From Streptomyces sp. Mut1 (GTDB taxonomy: Bacteria; Actinomycetota; Actinomycetes; Streptomycetales; Streptomycetaceae): a DNA stretch of 64,000 nucleotides. The stretch lies in NCBI RefSeq assembly GCF_030719295.1, contig NZ_CP120997.1, positions 3,848,501-3,912,500 on the forward strand. Reading direction: 5' to 3'. The notes beneath the pieces are model-generated. The model was given only the letters and a program-made list of their open reading frames with translations. It ran no database searches and was not told the origin of the DNA. This document shows, one piece after another, positions 35,464 through 44,338 of this stretch (position 1 is the stretch's first letter; every line of letters starts with the position of its first letter). A program made the position numbers and the translations under genes.

Positions 35464-37238
35464 AGCGGCGGCTTCAGCCGCGCGAGGCCGCGCAGCGCGC
35501 CGGGACCGACCCGGGACAGGAAGCGCACGGCGTGGGACTCCGGCGTCACCGGCACGACGGCCTGGTTGCGTACGACCGCCCGGAGCACCGCGGCGGCGAC
35601 CTTCTCCGGCGGGTAGTTCCGGGCGCCGTACAGCTTGCCGGCCTTCTGCCGCATCCGCTGTTCCTCCGCGGCGTCCGTGCCCACGAAGCGTGCCGTCGAG
35701 GTGATGCCGGTGTTGACGATGCCGGGGCAGATCGCGCTGACCCCGATCGACTTCTCGGCGAGCTCGGCACGCAGGCACTCACTGAGCATCAGGACGGCGG
35801 CCTTCGACGTGCTGTACGCGGGCAGCGCGCGGGACGGCTGGAACGCCGCCGCTGACGCGGTGTTGACGATGTGCCCGCCCTGGCCGCGCTCGGCCATCTG
35901 CCTGCCGAAGAGCCGGCAGCCGTGGATCACGCCCCACAGGTTCACGTCGAGGACGTTCTTCCAGTCCTCTGTGGTCGTGTCCAGGAACGGCCCGGACAGT
36001 CCGATGCCCGCGTTGTTGACCAGGACGTCCACCACGCCGTACGCGTCGGCGACCCGGGCGGCGAGCTTCTCCATGGCCTGTTCGTCGCCCACGTCCACCG
36101 CCTCGGCCCAGGCCGCCGGGGCGCCTGCCCGCCTGGCCGCCTCGGCGGTCCTCTCCGCCCCCTCCGCGTCCCGGTCGACGGCCACCACCCGGGCACCCGC
36201 CCCGGCGAAGGCCAGCGCCGTGGCCCTGCCGATGCCGCCCGCCGCCCCTGTCACCAGCACGAGTTGGCCGCCGAAGCGCTCCGCGTACCGTCCCTTCGGA
36301 CCGGCTTCCATCGGCAGGCCGGTCTCCCGGGCCGATTCGGTCGCTGTGGCGAACTCCCCGACCCAGGAGGCGATCCGGTCCGGCCTGGTGCGCGGTACCC
36401 AGTGCTTGGCGGGGAGCGAGCGGCGGGTCAACTGCGGGACCCAGGCGTCGAGTCCGTCGTAGAGCTGCTCGGAGAGGAACACGTCCCCGGTCGGTGTGAT
36501 CAGCTGCACCGGCACGTGCGCGTACGCGTCGGCGCGCGGCCTGCGCAGCCGGGAGCGGACGTTGTCGCGGTAGAGCCAGGCTCCGTGCGCCGCGTCGTGG
36601 GGCAGCGAGGGCGTCGGGTAGTCGCCCTGCGGCACCTTCTCCAGGCGCTCCAGGATGCCCGGCCACCGTTTGCCGAGCGGCCCGCGCCAGGCCAGCTCCG
36701 GCAGGACCGGGGTGTGCAGGAGGTACACGTACCAGGACTTGGCTCCCTGCCCGAGGAGCTGGCCGACCCGGCGCGGGGTGGGCCGGGTCATCCGCTGCTT
36801 GATCCAGTGACCGAAGTGGTCCAGGGACGGGCCGGACATCGAGGTGAAGGAGGCGATCCGGCCCTCCGTACGGCTGACCGTCGCGAACTCCCAGGACTGC
36901 ACAGAACCCCAGTCGTGCCCGACGAGATGCACCGGCCGGTCCGGGCTCACGGCGTCGGCCACGGCCAGGAAGTCGTCGGTCAGCTTCTCCAGCGTGAAGC
37001 CGCCGCGCAGCGGCTTGGGCGCCGTCGATTCGCCGTGGCCGCGCACGTCGTACAGCACGACATGCCATTCCTCCGCGAGCCGCACGGCGACCTGGGTCCA
37101 GACCTCCTTGCTGTCCGGATAACCGTGCACGAGCACGATCGTCGGGCGCGAAGCCTCCCCCAGCTCGACCACGCACAACTCGATACCGCCCGTGGCCACC
37201 CGGCGCTCGCGCGCCCCCGGCACATCGCGCAGATTCAC
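35460..37238 (-). CDS. ephD: EphD-type fusion: alpha/beta-hydrolase (epoxide hydrolase) plus short-chain dehydrogenase
   Basis: 592 residues from the GTG at 37238. Residues 1-320 are an alpha/beta hydrolase: oxyanion HGYP at 39-42 and VGHDWGS with nucleophile D109, the aspartate version used by epoxide hydrolases. Residues 328-592 are a classical SDR: TGAAGGIGRA Rossmann loop, NNAG, and catalytic Y475/K479 in YSTSK. Length and order match mycobacterial EphD, which acts on epoxy-lipids. Streptomyces has no mycolates, so the substrate here must differ. The MerR gene downstream overlaps it by four bases. Confidence 0.85.
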   Translation of the reverse strand: MNLRDVPGARERRVATGGIELCVVELGEASRPTIVLVHGYPDSKEVWTQVAVRLAEEWHVVLYDVRGHGESTAPKPLRGGFTLEKLTDDFLAVADAVSPDRPVHLVGHDWGSVQSWEFATVSRTEGRIASFTSMSGPSLDHFGHWIKQRMTRPTPRRVGQLLGQGAKSWYVYLLHTPVLPELAWRGPLGKRWPGILERLEKVPQGDYPTPSLPHDAAHGAWLYRDNVRSRLRRPRADAYAHVPVQLITPTGDVFLSEQLYDGLDAWVPQLTRRSLPAKHWVPRTRPDRIASWVGEFATATESARETGLPMEAGPKGRYAERFGGQLVLVTGAAGGIGRATALAFAGAGARVVAVDRDAEGAERTAEAARRAGAPAAWAEAVDVGDEQAMEKLAARVADAYGVVDVLVNNAGIGLSGPFLDTTTEDWKNVLDVNLWGVIHGCRLFGRQMAERGQGGHIVNTASAAAFQPSRALPAYSTSKAAVLMLSECLRAELAEKSIGVSAICPGIVNTGITSTARFVGTDAAEEQRMRQKAGKLYGARNYPPEKVAAAVLRAVVRNQAVVPVTPESHAVRFLSRVGPGALRGLARLKPPL

Positions 37239-37561
37239 GACACCACCCTCTTTCCGGACTCCCCCGTGCCCGCAGGCCGTTCGTACGTCACTCGCGAGGC
37301 CATGCCACCGTCCGTTCCCTGCCGTGTGCGGTACGTATCCGTAACGTGACACTGATGAATGTGACAATGTCCGGCGGCTGCGTCAAGGGGGTGTGCGCGG
37401 CCTGTGGACAACTTTCTGTGCACGCCCGTCACGACCGGCGGCCCGTGGCCGCTGTAGTCCTTCGTGAGGGCCCCTTACGGGTTCCCTACAACTCGAGTCT
37501 GACGTCGAACCAACCGCCAGGTCTGACGACTGCTGTGGTGCGCGCCACTACCGTCGGTCCT
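37239..37561. other. 323-bp divergent gap between ephD and the ABC operon, with one DnaA box
   Basis: No gene is supported. It holds an exact DnaA box in reverse (TGTGGACAA, 37403-37411), a CTCGCGAG palindrome near 37272 and a weak GTACG-N5-GTAAC half-dyad near 37330 that could be a MerR site. Both divergent promoters must lie here. Confidence 0.55.
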
Positions 37562-38620
37562 GTGAATGTCATCGCTACCGAAGGCCTGAGTAAGCGGTTC
37601 CCCCGGGTGACCGCGCTTGACCGGCTCTCCTTGGACATCGGACCGGGTGTGACCGGGCTGGTGGGTGCCAACGGAGCCGGCAAGTCCACGTTGATCAAGA
37701 TCCTGCTGGGTCTGTCCCCCGCGACCGAGGGCCGGGCCGCGGTGCTCGGGCTCGACGTGTCGACCAGCGGCGCCGCCATCCGGGAACGGGTCGGCTACAT
37801 GCCGGAGCACGACTGCCTGCCACCCGATGTCTCGGCCACCGAGTTCGTCGTCCACATGGCGCGCATGTCCGGGCTGCCACCGACCGCTGCCCGCGAGCGC
37901 ACCGCGGACACACTGCGCCACGTCGGCCTGTACGAGGAGCGCTACCGCCCCATCGGCGGCTACTCGACGGGCATGAAGCAGCGCGTGAAGCTCGCCCAGG
38001 CGCTGGTCCACGACCCACAGCTGGTCCTGCTGGACGAGCCGACCAACGGGCTCGACCCGGTCGGGCGCGACGAGATGCTCGGCCTGATCCGCCGGATCCA
38101 CACCGACTTCGGCATCTCGGTGCTGGTCACCTCGCACCTGCTCGGCGAGCTGGAGCGCACCTGCGACCACGTCGTCGTCATCGACGGCGGAACGCTCCTT
38201 CGCTCCAGCTCCACCAGTGACTTCACACAGACCACCACGACCCTCGCGATCGAGGTCACCGACAGCGACACCCATCCCGACGGCACCGACGCCCTGCGCC
38301 GTACCCTCACCGACGCGGGCGTCGAACTCATCGGCCTGGACGGGCTGGACACGCAGGGGCTGCCCGGCGCCGGCCACATCCTGCTGATCGAGGCGACCGG
38401 CGAGGAGACCTACGACCTGGTCCGCGACAGCGTCGCCGGGCTCGGACTCGGTCTCGTACGGATGGAACAGCGCCGCCACCACATCGCCGAGGTGTTCCGC
38501 ACCGGCGAGGCAGCGGCGGCGCGGACGGCGGCGGTCCCGGCCGGAGTCGTACCGCAGAGCGGTCCCGCAGAGCAGACCGGACCCGTCCAGCAGAAGGGGA
38601 GCGGTCGCGATGAGCACTGA
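37562..38620 (+). CDS. ABC transporter ATP-binding protein
   Basis: 352 residues from the GTG at 37562; the ribosome site is poor and the start is not certain. Walker A GANGAGKST (35-43), signature YSTGMKQR, Walker B LVLLDEPTNGLD and the H-loop TSHLLGELE are present. The C-terminal 110 residues hold an accessory beta domain and a low-complexity tail. It is the first of four overlapping genes (ATPase, permease, ATPase, permease), an ABC-2-type exporter pair. The cargo is unknown. Confidence 0.85.
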   Translation: MNVIATEGLSKRFPRVTALDRLSLDIGPGVTGLVGANGAGKSTLIKILLGLSPATEGRAAVLGLDVSTSGAAIRERVGYMPEHDCLPPDVSATEFVVHMARMSGLPPTAARERTADTLRHVGLYEERYRPIGGYSTGMKQRVKLAQALVHDPQLVLLDEPTNGLDPVGRDEMLGLIRRIHTDFGISVLVTSHLLGELERTCDHVVVIDGGTLLRSSSTSDFTQTTTTLAIEVTDSDTHPDGTDALRRTLTDAGVELIGLDGLDTQGLPGAGHILLIEATGEETYDLVRDSVAGLGLGLVRMEQRRHHIAEVFRTGEAAAARTAAVPAGVVPQSGPAEQTGPVQQKGSGRDEH

Positions 38621-39518
38621 GACCGGCGCCGCGACCGGGAGCGAGACCTCCCGGATCCACAACATCGGCTACCGCGCCTACGACGGCCCGCGACTGGGCC
38701 GCGCCTACGCCCGCCGCTCGCTGTACTCGCAGTCCCTGCGGGGCTCCTTCGGACTCGGCCGCTCGGTCAAGTCCAAGGTGCTTCCGATGCTGCTGTTCGG
38801 CGTGATGTGCCTGGTGGCGGCGATCATCGTGGCCGTCGCCATCGCCACCCCCGACTCCACGAAGCTCCCCATCAAGTACACATCGTTCGCGATCTATCTC
38901 CAGGCCGTCATCGGCCTGTTCATCGCCTCCCAGGCGCCGCAGGCCGTCTCCAGGGACCTGCGGTTCAAGACCGTGCCGCTGTACTTCTCGCGGCCGATCG
39001 AGCGCAGCGACTACGTCATCGCCAAGTTCGCCGCCATGGCCTCGGCGCTCTTCGTGCTCACCGGTGCGCCCCTTGTGATCCTTTACATCGGCGCGCTGCT
39101 GGGGAAGTTCGACTTCGCGGACCAGACCAAGTGGTTCGCCCAGGGGATGGTTTCGGTGGCCCTGCTGTCCGTGCTCTTCGCCGGCCTCGGCCTCGTGATG
39201 GCCGCGTTCACCCCGCGCCGCGGCTTCGGTGTCGCCGCCGTCATCGCGCTGCTGACCATCACCTACGGGGCGGTCTCCACCGTCCAGGGCATCGCCTGGT
39301 CCACCGAGTCCGAAGGCGCGGTGAAGTGGTTGGGGCTGTTCTCCCCGATCACGCTGATCGACGGTGTGCAGACCGCGTTCCTCGGTGCCTCCTCGGCCTT
39401 CCCCGGAGGGTACGGTCCGGGTGCCGGCGCCGGAGCCGTGTATCTGCTCGTTGTCCTCGCGCTCGTCGCCGGCTCGTACGCCGTACTGATGCGCCGCTAC
39501 CGGAAGGTCGGCCTGTGA
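38610..39518 (+). CDS. ABC-2-type transporter permease
   Basis: 302 residues. It overlaps the upstream ATPase gene by 11 bp, showing tight coupling. After an amphipathic start (NIGYRAYDGPRLGRAYARR) there are about six membrane helices, with the cytoplasmic segment SRPIERSDYVIAKF typical of ABC-2 subunits. It pairs with one of the two ATPases to form an export channel. Confidence 0.82.
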   Translation: MSTETGAATGSETSRIHNIGYRAYDGPRLGRAYARRSLYSQSLRGSFGLGRSVKSKVLPMLLFGVMCLVAAIIVAVAIATPDSTKLPIKYTSFAIYLQAVIGLFIASQAPQAVSRDLRFKTVPLYFSRPIERSDYVIAKFAAMASALFVLTGAPLVILYIGALLGKFDFADQTKWFAQGMVSVALLSVLFAGLGLVMAAFTPRRGFGVAAVIALLTITYGAVSTVQGIAWSTESEGAVKWLGLFSPITLIDGVQTAFLGASSAFPGGYGPGAGAGAVYLLVVLALVAGSYAVLMRRYRKVGL

Positions 39519-40426
39519 CCACCATCGAGATCGACCACACCTCCCGCTGGTTCGGCAACGTGGTCGCCGTCAACGACGTGAGCATGACCGTGGGGCCTGG
39601 CGTCACCGGTCTGCTCGGACCCAACGGGGCCGGCAAGTCGACGCTGATCAACATGATGGCCGGATTCCTCGCCCCGTCGACGGGTACGGTCACGCTGGAC
39701 GGCAAGCCGATCTGGCGCAATGAGGCGGTGTACCGGCAGATTGGCATCGTGCCGGAGCGGGAAGGCATGTACGACTTCCTCACCGGCCGCGAGTTCGTGG
39801 TGGCCAACGCCGAACTGCACGGTCTGGGCGACGCCGAGGCGGCCGCGGCGCTGGCCACGGTCCAGATGGAGTACGCGCAGGACCGCAAGATCTCGACGTA
39901 CAGCAAGGGCATGCGCCAGCGCGTGAAGATGGCGTCCGCGCTGGTCCACAACCCGTCCGTGCTGCTGCTCGACGAGCCGTTCAACGGGATGGACCCGCGT
40001 CAGCGGATGCAGCTGATGGACCTGTTGCGGGTGATGGGAGCGGAGGGCCGGACGGTCCTCTTCTCCTCGCACATCCTCGAAGAGGTCGAACAGCTCGCCT
40101 CGCACATCGAGGTGATCGTCGCGGGACGGCACGCGGCGTCCGGTGACTTCCGCAGGATCCGCAGGCTGATGACGGACCGCCCGCACCGCTATCTCGTACG
40201 GTCCAGCGACGACCGGGCCCTGGCCGCCGCGCTCATCGCCGATCCGTCGACGGCTGGGATCGAAGTGGACCTGAGCGAGAACGCTTTGCGCATCCAGGCG
40301 ATCGATTTTGGCCGCTTCACCACGCTGTTGCCCAAGGTCGCACGCGAGCAGGGCATTCGTCTGCTGACCGTTTCACCGTCCGACGAGTCCCTCGAATCGG
40401 TCTTTTCCTATCTCGTAGCGGCCTGA
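39515..40426 (+). CDS. ABC transporter ATP-binding protein (second of the operon)
   Basis: 303 residues. The GTG at 39515 overlaps the permease stop (GTGA). Walker A GPNGAGKST, signature YSKGMRQR, Walker B VLLLDEPFNGMD and H-loop SSHILEEVE are intact. The C-terminal extension of about 90 residues is shared with the other ATPase's architecture. Probably dedicated to the permease at 40450. Confidence 0.87.
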   Translation: MTTIEIDHTSRWFGNVVAVNDVSMTVGPGVTGLLGPNGAGKSTLINMMAGFLAPSTGTVTLDGKPIWRNEAVYRQIGIVPEREGMYDFLTGREFVVANAELHGLGDAEAAAALATVQMEYAQDRKISTYSKGMRQRVKMASALVHNPSVLLLDEPFNGMDPRQRMQLMDLLRVMGAEGRTVLFSSHILEEVEQLASHIEVIVAGRHAASGDFRRIRRLMTDRPHRYLVRSSDDRALAAALIADPSTAGIEVDLSENALRIQAIDFGRFTTLLPKVAREQGIRLLTVSPSDESLESVFSYLVAA

Positions 40427-40449
40427 GGCCGACAAGGAGCTGTGACGTC

Positions 40450-41169
40450 ATGTACGACCCCACAGTCGCCCGGCTCACCTACCGGGCGCTGCTCGGCCGG
40501 CGCCGGGCCGCCATCCTCTTCGTCCTGCCCGCGCTCCTGATCGTCATCGCGGTGGCGGTACGGATGTTCGCCGGGGCCGACGACCAGATGACCTCGGACG
40601 TGCTCGCCGGATTCGCCATCGCCACCATGGTGCCGCTGATCGGCGTCATCGCCGGTACGGGCGCCATCGGGCCGGAGATCGATGACGGTTCGATCGTGTA
40701 CCTGCTGGCCAAGCCGGTGAGCCGGCCGACGATCATCTTCACCAAGCTGATCGTGGCGATCGCGGTGACCATGGTGTTCTCGGCCGTGCCCACCTTGCTC
40801 GCCGGCCTGATCCTCAACGGCAACGGCCAGCAGATCGCGGTGGCCTACACCATCGCCGCCCTGGTCGCCTCGATCGCCTACAGCGCGCTGTTCCTGCTGC
40901 TGGGGACCGTGAGCCGGCACGCGGTGGTCCTCGGTCTCGTCTACGCGCTGGTGTGGGAGGCCTTCTTCGGCAGCCTGGTGCCCGGCGCGCGGACGCTCAG
41001 TGTGCAGCAGTGGGCGCTCGCCCTGGCGGAGAAGACCGGCGGGAACGGCACGATCACCTCGGACGTGGGTCTGCCGCTCGCCACCATCCTGCTCGCCGGG
41101 GTCACCGTAGTGGCGACCTGGTACGCGGGGCAGAAGCTGCGCGCCCTGAAGCTCGCCGGCGAGGAGTGA
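40450..41169 (+). CDS. ABC-2-type transporter permease (second of the operon)
   Basis: 239 residues with about six membrane helices (RAAILFVLPALLIVIAVAV, GFAIATMVPLIGVIAG, and others) and the conserved cytoplasmic KPVSRPTIIFTKLI loop. AAGGAG lies 15 bp before the ATG. It is the last gene of the four-gene operon, ended by the strong hairpin at 41182-41230. Confidence 0.85.
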   Translation: MYDPTVARLTYRALLGRRRAAILFVLPALLIVIAVAVRMFAGADDQMTSDVLAGFAIATMVPLIGVIAGTGAIGPEIDDGSIVYLLAKPVSRPTIIFTKLIVAIAVTMVFSAVPTLLAGLILNGNGQQIAVAYTIAALVASIAYSALFLLLGTVSRHAVVLGLVYALVWEAFFGSLVPGARTLSVQQWALALAEKTGGNGTITSDVGLPLATILLAGVTVVATWYAGQKLRALKLAGEE

Positions 41170-41181
41170 GCGCGAACCCCT

Positions 41182-41230
41182 CCGACATGCGACAGCCCCC
41201 GGTCCTCGGCCGGGGGCTGTCGCATGTCGG
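41182..41230 (+). terminator. Very strong hairpin terminator of the ABC operon
   Basis: Perfect 21-bp arms (41182-41202 and 41210-41230) with a 7-base loop, starting 12 bp after the last stop codon. This is the longest perfect stem in the window. Confidence 0.92.
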
Positions 41231-41460
41231 ACAGTCTTACGCGTAACTGTACGGTTATCGGTGCGTTGTGCACGGTGCGTGGAGGCAACTGGAATCCGTG
41301 GCGTCGTAGCGTTCGTGAAATATGTGATGGCCGATGCGGCGGGGGATCACCCGCCGGTCGGTTCCTTGAGTGAGTGGCAACCGTGAGCGTCCTCCGCCCC
41401 TGAAGCCCGGGGAGAGGGCTGTCCATTCCCCCGTAGCTTTCACGAACGGAAGGCACGCTC

Positions 41461-42153
41461 ATGGCGACAGAAGTGGCCCTACTCGAATCCCGCGCGCTGC
41501 GCGACGAACAGATGGGGCGCGTCGACGTTCTGGACAAGGTGAAGTGTCTTGTCATGCTCCCGGATGGTATTCACGTTCGCACAGATGACGTGGCTCGTTA
41601 CTTCGAAGTATCCACAAGGGCGGTCCGGAGGCTGACCGACCGGCATCAAAGCGAGCTTCTGGGAAACGGCATGCGCGTGCTCCGAGGCTCTGAACTGCGA
41701 GTCTTCCATAGCGACATGCTGTCGCTATGGGGTGGCAAGGGTGCCGAAAGTTATCCACAGGCTGCCACTCAGCTCCGTCTCTACACCCGTAGGACCGTCC
41801 TCAACGTCGCCATGCTTCTTCGCGACAGTGACGTTGCCCGGTGCGTGCGTACGTATCTGCTCGATGCCGAACAGGACCTGCGCGCGGGATACGCGTCGCT
41901 CGAACACCGCGTCACCCGGGTCGAGAACCACCTGGCCGGGGTGGGCACCGCGCTTCAGGAGCTGGGCCCGGTCCTCGGCCGGATGTCGCACCGGCTCGAC
42001 AGCCTCGACCGGCGGCTGGAGGTCACCCACCAGGTCGTCGGCGCCATGAGCGTGCGACTGGGCGGAGTCTCCGAGGACGTGGCCCGGCTCGACGGCCGCA
42101 TGGACGCGCTCGCCCGCAATCTGAAGGAGCTCAACCGCCGCAACAAGCGCTGA
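41461..42153 (+). CDS. Helix-turn-helix DNA-binding protein with a C-terminal coiled coil
   Basis: 230 residues from the ATG behind GGAAGG. Residues 38-62 (HVRTDDVARYFEVSTRAVRRLT) form a helix-turn-helix. Residues 107-137 (LYTRRTVLNVAMLLRDSDVA, then CVRTYLLDAEQD) match a segment found in phage-type regulators. From 140 to 230 hydrophobic residues repeat with heptad spacing (LEHRVTRVENHL, LDSLDRRLEV, VARLDGRMDAL), a long coiled coil. No catalytic motif. An exact DnaA box (41751-41759) lies inside the gene. Function unknown; a structural or regulatory DNA-binding protein is most likely. Confidence 0.7.
   Translation: MATEVALLESRALRDEQMGRVDVLDKVKCLVMLPDGIHVRTDDVARYFEVSTRAVRRLTDRHQSELLGNGMRVLRGSELRVFHSDMLSLWGGKGAESYPQAATQLRLYTRRTVLNVAMLLRDSDVARCVRTYLLDAEQDLRAGYASLEHRVTRVENHLAGVGTALQELGPVLGRMSHRLDSLDRRLEVTHQVVGAMSVRLGGVSEDVARLDGRMDALARNLKELNRRNKR
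41751..41759 (+). promoter_or_regulatory. DnaA box inside the HTH/coiled-coil gene
   Basis: TTATCCACA, exact, encoding part of S-Y-P-Q. Single box with no partner within 100 bp. Confidence 0.4.
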
Positions 42154-42188
42154 TCCGGCCGCAGCGGGCTCAGGCACAGCGTAGAAAA

Positions 42189-42225
42189 GGCTCGGGGACC
42201 GAGGCAGTGCCCCGGTCCCCGAGCC
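42189..42225. terminator. Bidirectional hairpin between convergent genes
   Basis: Perfect 13-bp arms GGCTCGGGGACCG (42189-42201) and its complement (42213-42225) with an 11-base loop, 35 bp after one stop codon and 20 bp from the other. Confidence 0.85.
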
Positions 42226-42245
42226 GCACGGCGGGACGGCCGTTG

Positions 42246-43052
42246 CTACGACTCCCGGAGCAGTTGCTCCAGTACCACGGCGATCCCGTCGTCCTCGTTC
42301 GACGCGGTGATCTCCTGAGCGACGGCCTTCAGGTCCTCGTGGGCGTTGGCCATGGCCACGCCGTGCTCTGCCCAGGCGAACATGGGGATGTCGTTCGGCA
42401 TGTCGCCGAAAGCGATCGTGTCCGCGGCCTTCACGCCCAGCCGGCGCGCGGCGAGCGAGAGGCCGGTGGCCTTGCTGAGTCCCAGCGGGAGGATCTCCAC
42501 GACCCCCGGACCCGCCATGACCACGTCCACCAGATTGCCGACCGCCGCCCGCGCGGCCCTGGCCAGTGCGTCGTCGTCCAGATCGGGGTGCTGTATGTAG
42601 ACCTTGTTCAGAGGGGCGGCCCACATCTCGGCCGGATCCTGGACGAAGACGGCCGGACGCGGACCTTCCTGTACGCGGTAGCCCGGCCCGACCAGCACTT
42701 CGCCGTCGAGCCCGTCGCGGCTGGCGGCCAGCGCCAGGGGCCCGATCTCGGCCTCGACCTTGGACAGCGCGAGCCCGGCGAGCTGCCGGTCCAGCGTCAG
42801 CGAGGTCAGCAGCCTGTGCTCACCCGCGTGGTAGACCTGCGCCCCCTGCCCGCAGACGGCGAGGCCGTCGTAGCCGAGGTCGTCCAGGACGTGCCGGGTC
42901 CACGGGACGGCGCGGCCGGTGACGATGATGTGCGCCGCACCGGCCGCGGTGACGGCGGCCAGCGCCTCGCGCGTCCGTGCGGAGACGGTCTCGTCGTCAC
43001 GCAGCAGGGTGCCGTCGAGGTCGGTCGCGACGAGCTTGTAGGGGAAGGTCAC
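42246..43052 (-). CDS. HAD-superfamily Cof-type phosphatase, coupled to serS
   Basis: 268 residues. The GTG at 43052 overlaps the serS stop (GTGA), so translation is coupled. ATDLDGTLL supplies D11 and D13, [10 protein letters not shown] motif II, and [12 protein letters not shown] motif IV, with a Cof-type cap between. It is a paralogue of 28694-29560. Substrate unknown. Confidence 0.88.
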   Translation of the reverse strand: MTFPYKLVATDLDGTLLRDDETVSARTREALAAVTAAGAAHIIVTGRAVPWTRHVLDDLGYDGLAVCGQGAQVYHAGEHRLLTSLTLDRQLAGLALSKVEAEIGPLALAASRDGLDGEVLVGPGYRVQEGPRPAVFVQDPAEMWAAPLNKVYIQHPDLDDDALARAARAAVGNLVDVVMAGPGVVEILPLGLSKATGLSLAARRLGVKAADTIAFGDMPNDIPMFAWAEHGVAMANAHEDLKAVAQEITASNEDDGIAVVLEQLLRES

Positions 43053-44338
43053 TTGGCGACCGGTTCCAGCAGCTCGCGCCCGCCCAGGTAGGGGCGGAGC
43101 ACCTCGGGCACCCGCACCGAACCGTCGGCCAGCTGGTGGTTCTCCAGGATCGCCACGATGGTGCGCGGGACGGCGCAGAGCGTGCCGTTCAGCGTGGCCG
43201 GCGGCTGCATGACCTTCTTGCCGCCCCGGTTGTCCCGCATCCGCACGGAGAGCCTGCGTGCCTGGAACTCGCCGCAGTTGGACGCGGAGGTGAGCTCGCG
43301 GTACTTGCCCTGGGTCGGAATCCACGCCTCGCAGTCGTACTTCCTGGTGGCCGAAGCCCCCAGGTCCCCGCTGGCGACATCGATCACCTGGAAGGGCAGC
43401 TCAAGGCCGGTGAGCCACTGCTTCTCCCAGTCCAGCAGGCGCAGGTGCTCCGCCTCCGCGTCGGCCGGGTCGACGTACGTGAACATCTCGACCTTGTCGA
43501 ACTGGTGGACCCGGAAGATCCCCCGGGTGTCCTTGCCGTACGTGCCGGCCTCGCGGCGGAAACAGGGCGAGAAGCCCGCGTAGCGCAGCGGCAGCTTCTC
43601 CGCGTCGATGATCTCGTCCATGTGGTACGCGGCGAGGGGTACCTCGGAGGTGCCGACCAGGTACTGGTCGTCCTTCTCCAGGTGGTAGACGTCCTCGGCG
43701 GCCTGGCCGAGGAATCCGGTGCCCTCCATGGCACGCGGGCGGACCAGCGCCGGGGTGAGCATCGGGATGAAGCCGGCCTCGGTGGCCTGGGCGATCGCCG
43801 CGTTGACGAGGGCGAGCTCCAGCAGCGCGCCCACGCCGGTCAGGTAGTAGAAACGCGAGCCGGAGACCTTGGCGCCGCGCTCCATGTCGATCGCGCCCAG
43901 CGACTCGCCGAGCTCCAGGTGGTCCCTGGGCTCGAATCCCTCGGCGCCGAAGTCGCGGATCGTTCCGTGCGTCTCCAGGACGACGAAGTCCTCCTCGCCG
44001 CCGACCGGCACGTCCGGGTGGACGATGTTGCCGAGCCGGAGGAGCAGATTCCTGGTCTCCGCGTCGGCCTCGGCCTGTGCCGCGTCGGCCGCCTTGACGT
44101 CGGCCTTGAGCTGCTCGGCCCTCTTCAGCAGCTCGGCGCGCTCCTCGGGGGACGCCTTGGGGATGAGTTTGCCGAGCGACTTCTGCTCGGAACGGAGTTC
44201 GTCGAAGGCGGTCCCGGACGACCTGCGCCGTTCGTCGGCGGAGAGCAGGGCATCGACGAGCGCGACGTCCTCTCCCCGGTTGCGCTGGGAGGCGCGAACA
44301 CGGTCGGGGTCCTCACGAATCAGGCGAAGGTCAATCAC
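43049..44338 (-). CDS. serS: Seryl-tRNA synthetase
   Basis: 429 residues. The N-terminal [21 protein letters not shown] and the antiparallel coiled-coil arm (about 25-105) bind the long variable arm of tRNA-Ser. The class II core has motif 2 ([20 protein letters not shown]) and motif 3 (GGRELLEPV region preceded by [17 protein letters not shown]). The GTG start at 44338 has GGAGAG very close upstream, but the canonical N-terminus fixes it. It charges all tRNA-Ser species, including the tRNA-Ser(UGA) in this window. Confidence 0.97.
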   Translation of the reverse strand: MIDLRLIREDPDRVRASQRNRGEDVALVDALLSADERRRSSGTAFDELRSEQKSLGKLIPKASPEERAELLKRAEQLKADVKAADAAQAEADAETRNLLLRLGNIVHPDVPVGGEEDFVVLETHGTIRDFGAEGFEPRDHLELGESLGAIDMERGAKVSGSRFYYLTGVGALLELALVNAAIAQATEAGFIPMLTPALVRPRAMEGTGFLGQAAEDVYHLEKDDQYLVGTSEVPLAAYHMDEIIDAEKLPLRYAGFSPCFRREAGTYGKDTRGIFRVHQFDKVEMFTYVDPADAEAEHLRLLDWEKQWLTGLELPFQVIDVASGDLGASATRKYDCEAWIPTQGKYRELTSASNCGEFQARRLSVRMRDNRGGKKVMQPPATLNGTLCAVPRTIVAILENHQLADGSVRVPEVLRPYLGGRELLEPVAK

